The notes: generated by a model from the sequence alone, not told the origin. A stretch of DNA of 64,000 bases from Bog-756 sp963830165 (GCA_963830165.1 CAWHKZ010000004.1:70778-134777), one strand, 5' to 3'; counted from the first letter of the stretch, positions 8,106-16,422 are shown. Made by a program: numbers and translations.

Positions 8106-8588
8106 GTGAAAGTGAGCGACGCCGGGCAGCCTCAGTTCCCAGAGCGACTTCCCGTGAGCCGCTTGCGGGATGTACTCCCGGTTGACCAGCCAGATAGGGC
8201 GCTGCCCTACGGTGGACGGGTCCAGATCCTGAGCGTCGAGCGGTACGACGCTCGCGTGGGGGTGAACTGGCGGTTGGCTCCGATTCCTGATGCGGTCGAG
8301 CAACATGAACTAGCCATGGACGTTCACGAACGGGCGACGAGCGGACTATCTGACGAGGAGCGAGAAGCCCGATGGGATGAACTTGTTCGGCGACTCGTCA
8401 GCCCTGGCCTGTGGGTCCACCTTTCAGACGACATCGGTACGACTTACCGCTCGTGTGGCGGAGGCAGCCACGGAGGTAGTCAAGAGAAGGTCGGCCGCAT
8501 GGACTTCGTCCCGGCGGTGCCGAAAGCGGCATCCGTCCTCACGGTCCACTGGGGCAACTTGGAGTTCGCAATTCTATTGCCGCCATGA
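8106..8588 (+). CDS. Hypothetical protein, about 160 residues
   Basis: I do not recognise a named family with certainty. The C-terminal half has the pattern LWVHLSDDIGTTY, a glycine-rich GGGSHGG loop, then FVPAVP and a final TVHWGNLEF strand. This resembles uncharacterised actinobacterial proteins with a beta-rich fold, and no membrane segment or signal is visible. The start is uncertain: GTG 8106 or 8112 is suggested because the segment before it is low-complexity and shows no coding character. It lies between the exporter operon and the integrase/toxin scar, where codon usage is less GC3-biased than in the main chromosome. Confidence 0.55.
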   Translation: MKVSDAGQPQFPERLPVSRLRDVLPVDQPDRALPYGGRVQILSVERYDARVGVNWRLAPIPDAVEQHELAMDVHERATSGLSDEEREARWDELVRRLVSPGLWVHLSDDIGTTYRSCGGGSHGGSQEKVGRMDFVPAVPKAASVLTVHWGNLEFAILLPP

Positions 8589-8693
8589 ACCATCGGCCCC
8601 TGTCCCCAAACACCGGTTATACAGGTGATCCACCCCCTGGGCTAGGCATCCGGGGGATCCTCCTCGGGTGCAATCCCGACCTGGAGGTGTGCG

Positions 8694-8920
8694 GTGGTGT
8701 GGAGTCCGACTTACGAGAGTCACGTCCGTCCGGACGGTGAGCTCGAGTACCGAATCGGCCACGAGTTGGTCGATCAGTTCCTGGAGTTCGTGGTGGGCCG
8801 GGCCCGTCCGAACACCGTGCGGTGCTACGCCCACGACCTGAGTGTGTTCTTCACCGTGGTGGAGAAGGAGCCCGTCGAGGTGACACCGAAGGACGTGATG
8901 GCCTTCGTGACCGCGCAGCG
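8694..8920 (+). pseudogene. Truncated tyrosine-recombinase (integrase) N-terminal domain
   Basis: GTG 8694 has GGAGGT six bases upstream. The product matches the SAM-like core-binding domain of a site-specific integrase: HELVDQFLEFVVGR, then RPNTVRCYAHDLSVFF and EVTPKDVMAFVTAQRR. It is cut off after about 75 codons. The catalytic domain (Arg...His-x-x-Arg...Tyr) is absent, and the frame runs into antitoxin sequence read in another frame, stopping at 8966. This is a remnant of a mobile element produced by a deletion. The junction lies in a GCC/GTC-rich stretch at about 8917-8935. Confidence 0.75.
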
Positions 8921-9069
8921 CCGCCGCCGTCGTCGACGCACACCGTGCCATCCAGCTGGCCGATGACGACCATGAGCGGTTCCTCAAGGCGCTGGACGGT
9001 CCCGTCCATCCACCGAAGGAGCTCGTTGCCCAGGCCCGTCGAGCACGTCGACTCAAGCGAGTCGACTGA
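8911..9069 (+). pseudogene. C-terminal remnant of a TacA/DUF1778-type antitoxin
   Basis: A short open frame ending at TGA 9067-9069 reads AIQLADDDHERFLKALDGP followed by a basic tail. This is the characteristic toxin-neutralising end of DUF1778 antitoxins. The N-terminal ribbon-helix-helix DNA-binding part is missing because the region is joined to the integrase fragment. It overlaps the toxin start by no bases and sits directly before it, the usual antitoxin-toxin order. No independent start codon is evident, so expression is doubtful. Confidence 0.65.
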
Positions 9070-9573
9070 GTGCGCGTCGAGCGCCTCGGGGATCATCACC
9101 AACTCGGCTCGTTCAGCTGCGGTGTGAAGGCTCTTGACCACTGGCTGCGCGACCACGCCCTCGACAACCAACGACGCAACCTGTCGCGCACGTTCGTGTT
9201 GCTCGATGACGGAGACCGCGCCGTCGGCTTTTACGCACTCACGATGGGTGGAGTCCGCAGGGAGGCACTACCTGCTCGCTACGCAAGAGGGCTGCCTCCG
9301 TACGAGATCGGGATGGTGCTCCTGGCCCGCTTCGCCGTTGCGGACGATCACCAGAGTCAGGGGCTCGGTCGCGACCTGCTGATCGAGGCGATCGAGCGGG
9401 CCGCGGATGCCGGTACCCAGGCCGCTGCTCGGTTCATCGCCGTCGATCCGATCGACGAGAACGCGAGAGCGTTCTACGACATGTTCGCGTTCAAGCAGAT
9501 CCAGGGCGACCGCGGCGGCCGGATGTATCTACGGATCGATGACGCGCTGGCCGCACTCGAAGGCTCCGAATAA
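9070..9573 (+). CDS. GNAT acetyltransferase, TacT-like toxin
   Basis: The 167-residue protein starts at GTG 9070, immediately after the antitoxin remnant. The N-terminus (FSCGVKALDHWLRDHALDNQ) and the phrase AVGFYALTMG match the TacT/AtaT2 group of GNAT toxins. The acetyl-CoA pyrophosphate loop is DDHQSQGLGRDLL, and the active-site Tyr lies in ENARAFYDMF. Such toxins acetylate the amino group of charged tRNA and block translation. All expected motifs look intact while the partner antitoxin is truncated, so either the toxin is weak or silent, or the short antitoxin tail still protects. Confidence 0.85.
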   Translation: MRVERLGDHHQLGSFSCGVKALDHWLRDHALDNQRRNLSRTFVLLDDGDRAVGFYALTMGGVRREALPARYARGLPPYEIGMVLLARFAVADDHQSQGLGRDLLIEAIERAADAGTQAAARFIAVDPIDENARAFYDMFAFKQIQGDRGGRMYLRIDDALAALEGSE

Positions 9574-9574
9574 G

Positions 9575-9590
9575 CGAAGCCCCGGCTTCG
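9575..9590 (+). terminator. Short hairpin after the GNAT gene
   Basis: CGAAGC and GCTTCG enclose a CCCG loop just after the TAA stop. No U-tract follows, so termination strength is uncertain. Confidence 0.4.
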
Positions 9591-9650
9591 GTCGCCGAAG
9601 CGGACGACCAGATACCTCGGGTGCGCTCCCTGCATCACAGCACCCGCAAA

Positions 9651-9818
9651 CTACGAAGGATGAAAACACCAAGAGGCAGGGCCAGGTCCCAGCCCCGCAG
9701 CGGCTATCTCCATTCCATCGGCCCTGCTGCCGCGGCCAGCCGACGACCGTTGGTAGATCGACCCCTCGCCGTTGCCCCGTTTGCCTCCCACGCCTGCCCC
9801 GATCCTCGTTGCTGACAT
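9651..9818 (-). pseudogene. Integrase N-terminal relic next to tRNA-Val
   Basis: On the minus strand, beginning at ATG 9818, the translation contains KRGNGEGSIYQR. This is the conserved opening of the arm-type DNA-binding domain of phage/ICE tyrosine integrases. After about 25 codons the frame decays: a GRWNG segment typical of the next strand appears in another frame, and the reading frame stops at 9651. It lies just downstream of tRNA-Val on the same strand, where an integrase of an element inserted into that tRNA would be. It marks an old integration site. Confidence 0.6.
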
Positions 9819-9855
9819 CGGCTGTTTTGAGGTTACGCCCGGGTGTGTAATTGCA

Positions 9856-9883
9856 AGAAACCCCAGCCTGAGCTGGAGTTTCT
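9856..9883 (-). terminator. Rho-independent terminator of tRNA-Val
   Basis: Read on the minus strand, AGAAACTCCAGC, a TCAG tetraloop and GCTGGGGTTTCT form a 12-bp stem with one U-G wobble. It begins two bases after the tRNA CCA and is followed by a T-containing stretch. Confidence 0.7.
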
Positions 9884-9884
9884 C

Positions 9885-9960
9885 TGGTGGGCCGTGCGGG
9901 ACTTGAACCCACGACCCCTTGCGTGTCATGCAAGTGCGCTACCAACTGCGCCAACGGCCC
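9885..9960 (-). tRNA. tRNA-Val (GAC)
   Basis: The cloverleaf is complete: acceptor GGGCCGT/ACGGCCC, D-arm GCGC...GCGC, and anticodon stem CTTGC/GCAAG around loop ATGACAC (anticodon GAC). The T-arm is GTGGG-TTCAAGT-CCCGC, with discriminator A and an encoded CCA at 9887-9885. Integrase remnants downstream suggest its 3' end has served as an attachment site. Confidence 0.95.
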
Positions 9961-10035
9961 GTGGGGGACGACGTTACCACCCACTCCCCCGGCTGACGGC
10001 CGATGCGGGCCCTGCGGACGGCACCCCCACTGCCG

Positions 10036-10854
10036 CTACGGCGAGGAGAACGTCGACGCGGTCGGCTGTGCGGCCTCCAGGGCCTGCCAACCGCTGAGCA
10101 GTCGCTTGCGCTCCGCTTCGGCGGCGTGCCCCCCACGCACGCCGAACAGCCGCTTCGCCCACAGGAGATAGGCCGCCACCAGGACGTTCAGCACGAGGGC
10201 CAGGACCTTCAGGACACTGACCTTCAGGAACAGCTCGTAGATCTCGTACGGGATGAACAGGCAGGTGGCGACGAAGGTCAGGTACTCGGCCCACCGCATG
10301 TTCCACCACAGCCCGACGGCCTCGGTCGCCTCGACCGCGGCCAGGGCGAGGAAGATCAGCGCCAGAACGATCAGGTGGGTCGGTGAGTAGTCGAACGCCT
10401 TGCCGAGGTAGCCGAGCAGCCCCCGCACCCGGCTGACCGTCGCCCCACCCCCGTTGAGGGCGTTCATCAGGTCCTCGTAGTCGTTGTGCAGCGTCCGGTC
10501 GTGGCCGGCGAAGGTGAAGAACGCCACCGCCAGAAGGCACAGCAGCAGCACGTGCACCACCCGGTCGAGGGCGATCAACCGCAGGACGTACCGGTCGCGC
10601 AGCGCCGGACCCCGCAGCGGCAGCTCGATCTCCTCCCGACCCGGAACCCGCGCCCCGTCCGGCTGGTCGGCGGGGTCGACGGGCACCCAGGCGTCACACC
10701 GCAGGCACCGGCACCAGCGCACCCCCTCGACGTCCCGGGCGACGAGGGCATCCTCCGGGGTGACGGTCCGGGCACCACCCCCCACCAGGGCGTGACCGCT
10801 CCAGGCGCAGGTGAACAGTTCGAACCGGTTCTCCGGTCGCTTCCTTCGGGCCAC
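10036..10854 (-). CDS. DUF2127 family integral membrane protein
   Basis: The 272-residue protein starts at ATG 10854. An N-terminal cytosolic part with a CxxC-type cluster (CRCLRCDAW) may bind zinc. About four membrane helices follow, including VVHVLLLCLLAVAFFTFAG, LIVLALIFLALAAVEATEAVGLW and VLKVLALVLNVLVAAYLLW. The GLW...WAEYLTFVAT..FIPYEIYEL signature is the hallmark of DUF2127. The biochemical role of the family is not established. The gene is divergent from the dioxygenase at 10901, with only 46 bp between the starts. Confidence 0.85.
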   Translation of the reverse strand: MARRKRPENRFELFTCAWSGHALVGGGARTVTPEDALVARDVEGVRWCRCLRCDAWVPVDPADQPDGARVPGREEIELPLRGPALRDRYVLRLIALDRVVHVLLLCLLAVAFFTFAGHDRTLHNDYEDLMNALNGGGATVSRVRGLLGYLGKAFDYSPTHLIVLALIFLALAAVEATEAVGLWWNMRWAEYLTFVATCLFIPYEIYELFLKVSVLKVLALVLNVLVAAYLLWAKRLFGVRGGHAAEAERKRLLSGWQALEAAQPTASTFSSP

Positions 10855-10900
10855 GCGATCACCCTAGGCTTGCCGCGCCGGGACGAAAGGGGCATCGACA

Positions 10901-11704
10901 GTGACGGACGTGGACGACGCGCTGCAGGAGATCGACGAGGTCGGCTACACGATCCTGGAGGACGTGATCGAGCCGGACCTCCTCGACGCCCTGGACGACG
11001 ACCTCGACCGGCTCGAGCGCGACCTCTCGATCGTTCCGGCGTCAAACGCCTTCGAGGGCACGAGGACCGTGCGGATCTACAACCTCCTGGCCCACGGCCC
11101 GAACTTCGCCCGCATCCCGTTGCACCCGTCGGTGCTGCCCGTGGTGGAGGGCGTGCTCGACCCCGGCCTGCTCGTGTCGTCGCTCTCGTCGATCGCCATC
11201 GGCCCCGACGAGACCCCGCAGCCCGTCCACGCCGACGACCAGATCATCCCGCTGCCCAAGCCCCACCCGCCCACCGTGTGCAACACGATGTGGGCACTCA
11301 CCGACTTCACCGAGGCCAACGGCGCCACCCGGCTGGTACCGGGCTCCCACCGGGCCGACCACTCCCCCGACCTGACCGCCCGGTACGACACGGTGCCCGC
11401 CGAGATGGGCCGGGGCAGCGTGCTCGTCTGGCACGGCAGCCTGTGGCACGGCGGCGGGGCCAACACCACCGACCGCCGTCGGGTCGGCATCGCCATGAAC
11501 TACTGCGCGGGGTACATCCGCCAGCAGGAGAACCAGCAGCTGGGCCTCGGGCTCTCCACGGTGCGGACGTTCCCTCCCCGGCTCCAGGAGCTGTGCGGGT
11601 TCGGGATCTACCGGGGGCTCATCGGCCACATCGACAAGCAGGTCCCGGCCACGGTCCTGCTCGGGTCCGAGGCCGACCCCCGGCTCATCTGGGACCTGGC
11701 CTGA
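10901..11704 (+). CDS. Phytanoyl-CoA dioxygenase family protein (Fe(II)/2-oxoglutarate)
   Basis: The 267-residue protein has the PhyH cupin facial triad: His110 and Asp112 in PVHADDQ, the distal His183 in SLWHGGG, and a following Arg pair (193-194) for 2-oxoglutarate. WALTDFTEANGATRLVPGSH (131-150) is the typical substrate-pocket segment. Such enzymes hydroxylate alkyl chains, amino acids or natural products; phytanoyl-CoA itself is only one possible substrate. The start is GTG 10901, and the family domain begins within ten residues. The HAD gene follows 52 bp later on the same strand. Confidence 0.88.
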   Translation: MTDVDDALQEIDEVGYTILEDVIEPDLLDALDDDLDRLERDLSIVPASNAFEGTRTVRIYNLLAHGPNFARIPLHPSVLPVVEGVLDPGLLVSSLSSIAIGPDETPQPVHADDQIIPLPKPHPPTVCNTMWALTDFTEANGATRLVPGSHRADHSPDLTARYDTVPAEMGRGSVLVWHGSLWHGGGANTTDRRRVGIAMNYCAGYIRQQENQQLGLGLSTVRTFPPRLQELCGFGIYRGLIGHIDKQVPATVLLGSEADPRLIWDLA

Positions 11705-11756
11705 CGTTCCCGTAGGCCGGTTCGTCCGACCACACCACACGGCGCTACCGTCGCGC

Positions 11757-12551
11757 ATGGGCCGAGCGGTGCTGCTCGACATCGACGGGGTTCTGACCAT
11801 CTCGTGGCAGGCCCTGCCCGGGGCCGCCGACACGCTGCACTGGCTGCGCGACCTGGGGTCTCCGGTCCTGCTCGTCACCAACTCCTCATCGAAGCCCCGC
11901 CGCACGATCGCCGGCGTCCTGGCCGACGTCGGTCTGGCCGTGGCCCCGGACGATGTCCTCACCGCCGTCGGGGCGGCGCGTGCCTACCTGGGGGCCCACC
12001 ACCCCGGCGCGCCCTGCTTCGTGGTCAACGAGGGATCACTCGCCGAGGACCTCGGGGGCATCGAGCTGGTCGGGCCGGACCGTGCCGGCGTGGCGCTCCT
12101 GGGCGGCGCCGGCCCGAGCATCGGGTACGCGGACCTCGACGCCGTGTTCCGGCTGGCGCTGGCCGGCGTGCCCGTCGTCGCCCTCAACCACAACACCCGC
12201 TTCCAGACGGCCGACGGCCCTGCACTCGACATGGGTGCCTTCATCCCCGGGCTCGAGGAGGCGGCCGAGATCGCCATCCCGGTCATCGGCAAGCCGTCGC
12301 CGCACATGTTCGCGGCCGCCCTGGCGGCGCTCGGTGCCGAGGCCGGCGACGCCGTGATGGTCGGGGACGACCTGGTGGCCGACGTCGGAGGTGCCCAGGC
12401 CGTCGGCATCACCGGTGTGCTGGTGCGGACCGGCAAGTTCCGGCCCGACGACCTCACCGGCGACGGGCCACGACCGGACCACGTCATCGACGGCATCGGC
12501 GACCTGCCGACCCTCCTGCGCGACCTGGGGGACGTGCCCCGACCGGGGTGA
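11757..12551 (+). CDS. HAD-superfamily (subclass IIA) phosphatase, HDHD2/NagD-like
   Basis: The 264-residue protein carries all HAD motifs. Motif I is LLDIDGVL, with nucleophile Asp8 and acid/base Asp10; motif II is LVTNSSSK; the conserved Lys is in IGKPSPHMF; motif III is MVGDDLVADVGGAQ. The C2-type cap between motifs II and III places it with NagD/HDHD2/LHPP phosphatases, which act on small phosphoesters or phospho-amino acids. The exact substrate is unknown. A strong inverted repeat 30 bp after the stop probably ends transcription. Confidence 0.88.
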   Translation: MGRAVLLDIDGVLTISWQALPGAADTLHWLRDLGSPVLLVTNSSSKPRRTIAGVLADVGLAVAPDDVLTAVGAARAYLGAHHPGAPCFVVNEGSLAEDLGGIELVGPDRAGVALLGGAGPSIGYADLDAVFRLALAGVPVVALNHNTRFQTADGPALDMGAFIPGLEEAAEIAIPVIGKPSPHMFAAALAALGAEAGDAVMVGDDLVADVGGAQAVGITGVLVRTGKFRPDDLTGDGPRPDHVIDGIGDLPTLLRDLGDVPRPG

Positions 12552-12580
12552 GGCGCCGGCGCCCGGCGCACCATCACGCG

Positions 12581-12628
12581 ACACGCGCTCCCGACCCACA
12601 CATCACGGTGCCGGTCGGGAGCGCGTGT
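12581..12628. terminator. Bidirectional terminator, 16-bp perfect stem
   Basis: ACACGCGCTCCCGACC (12581-12596) and its exact reverse complement (12613-12628) are separated by a 16-nt loop. The structure lies between the convergent HAD gene and tRNA-Cys and can serve both strands. Confidence 0.75.
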
Positions 12629-12630
12629 TC

Positions 12631-12705
12631 TGGAGGCGGCGGGCGGAATCGAACCGCCGTACGGGGCTTTGCAGGCCCCTGCCTAAACCACTCGGCCACG
12701 CCGCC
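12631..12705 (-). tRNA. tRNA-Cys (GCA)
   Basis: The acceptor is GGCGGCG/CGCCGCC, and anticodon stem GGGGC/GCCCC encloses loop CTGCAAA (anticodon GCA). The T-loop is TTCGATT, with discriminator T and CCA encoded at 12633-12631. All arms are intact. Confidence 0.95.
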
Positions 12706-12755
12706 TGGAGCGCCCGGTGATCCTATCGCCCTGACCGGGATGCTTAGATCTGCAC

Positions 12756-13781
12756 ATGCGAATCGGACTGATCGCCCCTCCGTGGACCCCCATCCCCCCC
12801 GTGCTCTACGGCGGCATCGAGCTCGTGGTCGATCAGCTGGCCCGCGGTCTCCAGGACGCCGGCCACGACGTCCTGCTCTACACCACCGGGGACTCGAGCT
12901 GCCCGGTGCCCCGCCAGTGGGTGCTGCCCGAAGCCGAGGGCCGGCGCATCGGCATGGCCGTGCCCGAGCTGCGCCACGTCCTGCACGCCTACGAGGCCGT
13001 CCGGGAGTGCGACGTCGTCCACGACCACACGATCATGGGGCCGTTCCACTCCATCAACTATCCGGGTCTGCCCGTCGCCACCACCATCCACGGGCCGTTC
13101 AACAACGAGCTGACCGACCTCTACCGGGCCACCTCGGGCCGGGTGCCGCTCATCGCCATCTCCCATGCCCAGCACCGGGCGGCCCCCGAGATCCCGGTGG
13201 AGCGGGTCATCCACCACGGTGTCGACGCCTCGCAGTTCCCCATGGGCGCCGGTGAGGGTGACGCCGAGGGTCCCTACGTGGTGTTCCTCGGCCGCATGGC
13301 CGACGACAAGGGCTGCCACCGGGCCATCGAGGTCGCCCGGCGGGCCGGCTTCCGCATCCTCATGGCGGCCAAGATGCGCGAGCCGTGGGAGGTGCAGTAC
13401 TTCGCCGACAAGGTGGAGCCGCTGCTCGGCCCGGACGCCGTCTACCTGGGCGAGGTGTCCCACGAGCGCAAGCTCGAGCTGCTGGCGGGGGCCTCGGCCC
13501 TCCTCTTCCCCATCCGCTGGAACGAGCCCTTCGGCATGGTCATGATCGAGGCCATGGCCTGCGGCACCCCCGTGCTGGCCTTCCCCGAGGGGGCGGCTCC
13601 CGAGGTGGTGACCGACGGGACCACCGGGTTCCTGTGCGCCGACGAGGACGCCATGGTCGAGGCCCTGGGCCGGCTGGGCGAACTCGAGCGGGTGGACTGC
13701 CGGCTGGCCGTCGAGGGTTACTTCTCGACCCACCGCATGGTCGCCGAGCACATCGAGCTGTTCGAGACGATGACCGCCTGA
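12756..13781 (+). CDS. Glycosyltransferase family 4 protein
   Basis: This 341-residue GT-B enzyme has an N-terminal acceptor domain (RIGLIAPPWTP, GGIELVVDQLARGL) and a DVVHDHT motif. The C-terminal donor-binding domain has YVVFLGRMADDKG and the EPFGMVMIE (E-x7-E) motif. GT4 enzymes transfer sugars from nucleotide donors with retention of configuration. The gene is monocistronic: tRNA-Cys lies upstream on the other strand and a minus-strand membrane protein follows. It is not one of the two paralogous types in the 18550-28336 operon, so its product is likely different. Confidence 0.88.
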   Translation: MRIGLIAPPWTPIPPVLYGGIELVVDQLARGLQDAGHDVLLYTTGDSSCPVPRQWVLPEAEGRRIGMAVPELRHVLHAYEAVRECDVVHDHTIMGPFHSINYPGLPVATTIHGPFNNELTDLYRATSGRVPLIAISHAQHRAAPEIPVERVIHHGVDASQFPMGAGEGDAEGPYVVFLGRMADDKGCHRAIEVARRAGFRILMAAKMREPWEVQYFADKVEPLLGPDAVYLGEVSHERKLELLAGASALLFPIRWNEPFGMVMIEAMACGTPVLAFPEGAAPEVVTDGTTGFLCADEDAMVEALGRLGELERVDCRLAVEGYFSTHRMVAEHIELFETMTA

Positions 13782-13803
13782 GCGGCAGAGGACGCCAGGC
13801 TGC

Positions 13804-14013
13804 TCAGTCGCCGTGGCGCCGGAAGAGCAGCCACCCGATCAGCAGCACCAACGCCACCAGACCGGCCACCTCGAACGCGTCCCAGACCAGGCTGGCCAGG
13901 AAGTGCAGGAGGCCCAGCAGGAACCACACGACCACCACGACGGCGACGACGCCGGTGACGACCTTGAGCGTCCCGTGTCCCGAGCCTGAGTCTGAGCTGC
14001 TCTCCTCTGCCAT
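13804..14013 (-). CDS. Small two-helix membrane protein (hypothetical)
   Basis: The 69-residue product starts at ATG 14013. It has a polar, serine-rich first 16 residues, then two hydrophobic helices (VVTGVVAVVVVVWFLLGLLHF and VAGLVALVLLIGWLLF) and a short basic tail. No family was recognised. It lies divergent from glnD with about 60 bp between starts, and coding is supported by the clean helix pattern and a consistent start. Confidence 0.6.
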   Translation of the reverse strand: MAEESSSDSGSGHGTLKVVTGVVAVVVVVWFLLGLLHFLASLVWDAFEVAGLVALVLLIGWLLFRRHGD

Positions 14014-14073
14014 CGTCCCAGCGTAACCCCCGAAGGTCGCGATCTGGCCGCGGCGCGGTGCTACGGTCCGTCG

Positions 14074-16422
14074 ATGTCCCTGCGTGTGCGCCGCCAGGAA
14101 CTGATCGACCGTCCCGACCTGGGGGGCGACGCCTTCTGCCGGGCCTACGCGGCGGCGGCCGACGAATGGCTGGGGGGGCTCTTCGACGAGGCCTGCGGGG
14201 GTGACGCCCGGGGCATGGCCCTGGTGGCCGTGGGCGGCTACGGCCGGAGCGAGCTCTGCCCCTACAGCGACCTCGACGTGGTCCTCGTCCACAAGGGCCG
14301 CAAGGACATCGCCGCCACCGCCGACCGCATCTGGTACCCGGTGTGGGACGAGGGGATCTCCCTCGACCACAGCGTACGACGGCCCTCCGAGGTCCTCGAC
14401 ATGGCCGGCGAGGACCTGCGGGTGGCCCTCGGCCTGCTCGACGGCCGGGTCGTCTGTGGCGAACCGAAGGTGGCCGAACCGGTCCTCGAGGGCGCCAGGG
14501 ACCGCTGGGCCCGCCAGAAGCCGCCGTGGCTGGGCGTGCTGGCCGAGGGCGTGGCCGAGCGCCAGGCCGCCAACGGCGACGTCGGCTTCCTGCTCGAGCC
14601 CGATCTGAAGGAGTCCCACGGGGGCCTGCGCGACATCGCCGCGCTGCTGGCCATGATGCGGGCCGTCCCCGTGCTGGCCGACTACGTCGACACCGTGGCC
14701 CTCGAGTCGGCCCGCTCGGTGCTGACCGCCGCCCGGGTCGAGCTACACCGGCGGGCCGGCCGCGAGCTCAACAAGCTGCTGCTCCAGGAGCAGGAGCAGG
14801 TGGCCAAGGCCCTGGGCATGGTCGACGCCGACGAGCTCATGTACGAGGTGGCCACGGCCGGGCGCAACGTGGCCTGGGAGGGTGACGACGCCTGGCGCCG
14901 CCGCAGTGCCTGGTCACGGGCCCAGGGCTCGCGGGGCCTCCGTCGTCGGGACCGGAACGCCGCGCCGACCACCGCCACCATCCCGGGCGAGCCCGGCATC
15001 GGGGTGACCGCTGACGAGGTGGTGCTGCTGGAAGGGGCCGACGTCACCGGCGACATCACCCTGTCCCTCCGGCTCGCCGCCGTGGCCGCCGAGCGCAACC
15101 TCCCCATCTCCCGCGACGCCCTCAACCGCCTCGGCCGCAAGGCCCCCGAGGCCGTCACCCCCTGGTCCGACGAGCTCCGCGGCACCCTGGTGCGGGTGCT
15201 GGCCGCCGGGCCGGCGGCCATCCCCGCCCTCGAGGCCCTCGACCAGCGCCGCCTGCTCGAGCGGTACCTGCCCGAGTGGGCCAGCGTCCGCAACAAACCC
15301 CAGCGCAACCCGTACCACCGCTACACCGTCGACCGGCACCTGCTCGAGGCGACGGCCAACGCCGCCACCATGGCCCACCGGGTGAACAGGGTGGACCTGC
15401 TGCTGCTCGGGACACTGCTCCACGACATCGGCAAGGGCTACCCCGGCGACCACACCGACGTCGGCATGGTCGTGGCCGCCGACGTCGCCACCCGCATGGG
15501 CCTGTCCCCGGCGGACGTGACGGCCATCGTGACCATGGTCCGGCTGCACCTGCTGCTGCCCGACACCGCCACCCGCCGTGACCTCGACGACCCGGCCACC
15601 GCCCGGCGGGTGGCCGACGAGGTCGGCGACCGGCCCACCCTCGACCTGCTGGCCGTCATGGTGGAGGCCGACAGCCTCGCCACCGGCCCCTCGGCCTGGG
15701 GCACCTGGAAGGCGGGCCTGGTGGCCGACCTGGTGGAGCGGGCCCGCCTGCTGCTGGCCGGCGAACCGGTGGCCCCGCCCGCCCCGCTGATCACCGAGGA
15801 GCTCGAGGTGGTGATGGACACGGTGCGCAGCCACGGGGTCCCGGCCCTGTCCATCGAACCGCCACTCGTCACCGTGGTCGCCCCGGACCGCTCCGGACTG
15901 CTGGCCGAGGTCACCGGGGTGCTCGCCCTCCACGGGCTGAACGTCCGGTCCGCGGTGGTGGCCGGTGAGCACGCGGTGGCCGTCGAGATGTTCACCGTGG
16001 AGCCCGACCGGGGCCGCTGGCCGGACGCGGCCAAGCTCTCGAACGACCTGGCCGCCGTCATGGACGGGCGGCTCGACGTCGACGCCCAGCTCGAGGCCCG
16101 GGCCCACACCTACCGCAACGCCGCCCGGGTCCGGGTGGCCCAACTGGTGTCCACCCAGGTCACGGTCGACAACAACGCCTCGGCCACCGCCACCGTGGTC
16201 GAGGTGCGGGCCGAGGACACCGTCGGCCAGCTCCACCGCATCACCCGGGCCCTGGTCGAGTGCCACCTCGACGTGACGTCGGCCAAGGTCTCCACGTTCG
16301 GGTCGGCCGTGGTCGACGCCTTCTACGTGCGGGGTCCCGACGGCCGCAAGCTCACCGATGCCCACCGGATCGCCGCCGTCGAGCAGGCCGTCCACGCCGG
16401 GGTGCACAGCCCCTCGGCCTGA
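14074..16422 (+). CDS. glnD: [Protein-PII] uridylyltransferase / uridylyl-removing enzyme GlnD
   Basis: The 782-residue protein has all GlnD domains in order. The nucleotidyltransferase domain has GGYGRSELCPYSDLDVVL (54-71; metal-binding Asp66 and Asp68). A middle helical part contains HGGLRD. The HD hydrolase domain has LLHDIGKG (His450-Asp451). Two C-terminal ACT domains begin near residue 605 (VTVVAPDRSGLLAEVTGVLA) and 710 (VVEVRAEDTVGQLHRITRAL). It modifies and demodifies PII according to glutamine level. No glnB or amtB lies in this window. The length is slightly below the 850-900 of proteobacteria, as usual for actinobacteria. Confidence 0.95.
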   Translation: MSLRVRRQELIDRPDLGGDAFCRAYAAAADEWLGGLFDEACGGDARGMALVAVGGYGRSELCPYSDLDVVLVHKGRKDIAATADRIWYPVWDEGISLDHSVRRPSEVLDMAGEDLRVALGLLDGRVVCGEPKVAEPVLEGARDRWARQKPPWLGVLAEGVAERQAANGDVGFLLEPDLKESHGGLRDIAALLAMMRAVPVLADYVDTVALESARSVLTAARVELHRRAGRELNKLLLQEQEQVAKALGMVDADELMYEVATAGRNVAWEGDDAWRRRSAWSRAQGSRGLRRRDRNAAPTTATIPGEPGIGVTADEVVLLEGADVTGDITLSLRLAAVAAERNLPISRDALNRLGRKAPEAVTPWSDELRGTLVRVLAAGPAAIPALEALDQRRLLERYLPEWASVRNKPQRNPYHRYTVDRHLLEATANAATMAHRVNRVDLLLLGTLLHDIGKGYPGDHTDVGMVVAADVATRMGLSPADVTAIVTMVRLHLLLPDTATRRDLDDPATARRVADEVGDRPTLDLLAVMVEADSLATGPSAWGTWKAGLVADLVERARLLLAGEPVAPPAPLITEELEVVMDTVRSHGVPALSIEPPLVTVVAPDRSGLLAEVTGVLALHGLNVRSAVVAGEHAVAVEMFTVEPDRGRWPDAAKLSNDLAAVMDGRLDVDAQLEARAHTYRNAARVRVAQLVSTQVTVDNNASATATVVEVRAEDTVGQLHRITRALVECHLDVTSAKVSTFGSAVVDAFYVRGPDGRKLTDAHRIAAVEQAVHAGVHSPSA

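Noticed and set aside
8640..8693. Possible attachment-site repeat of the tRNA-Val 3' end left of the scar
   Set aside because: I searched by eye for the GGGCCGTGCGGG-type tRNA end and found no second copy in the window.
9529..9984. Minus-strand open frame covering tRNA-Val
   Set aside because: It runs through the tRNA and its terminator; only the integrase-like segment in another frame has protein character.
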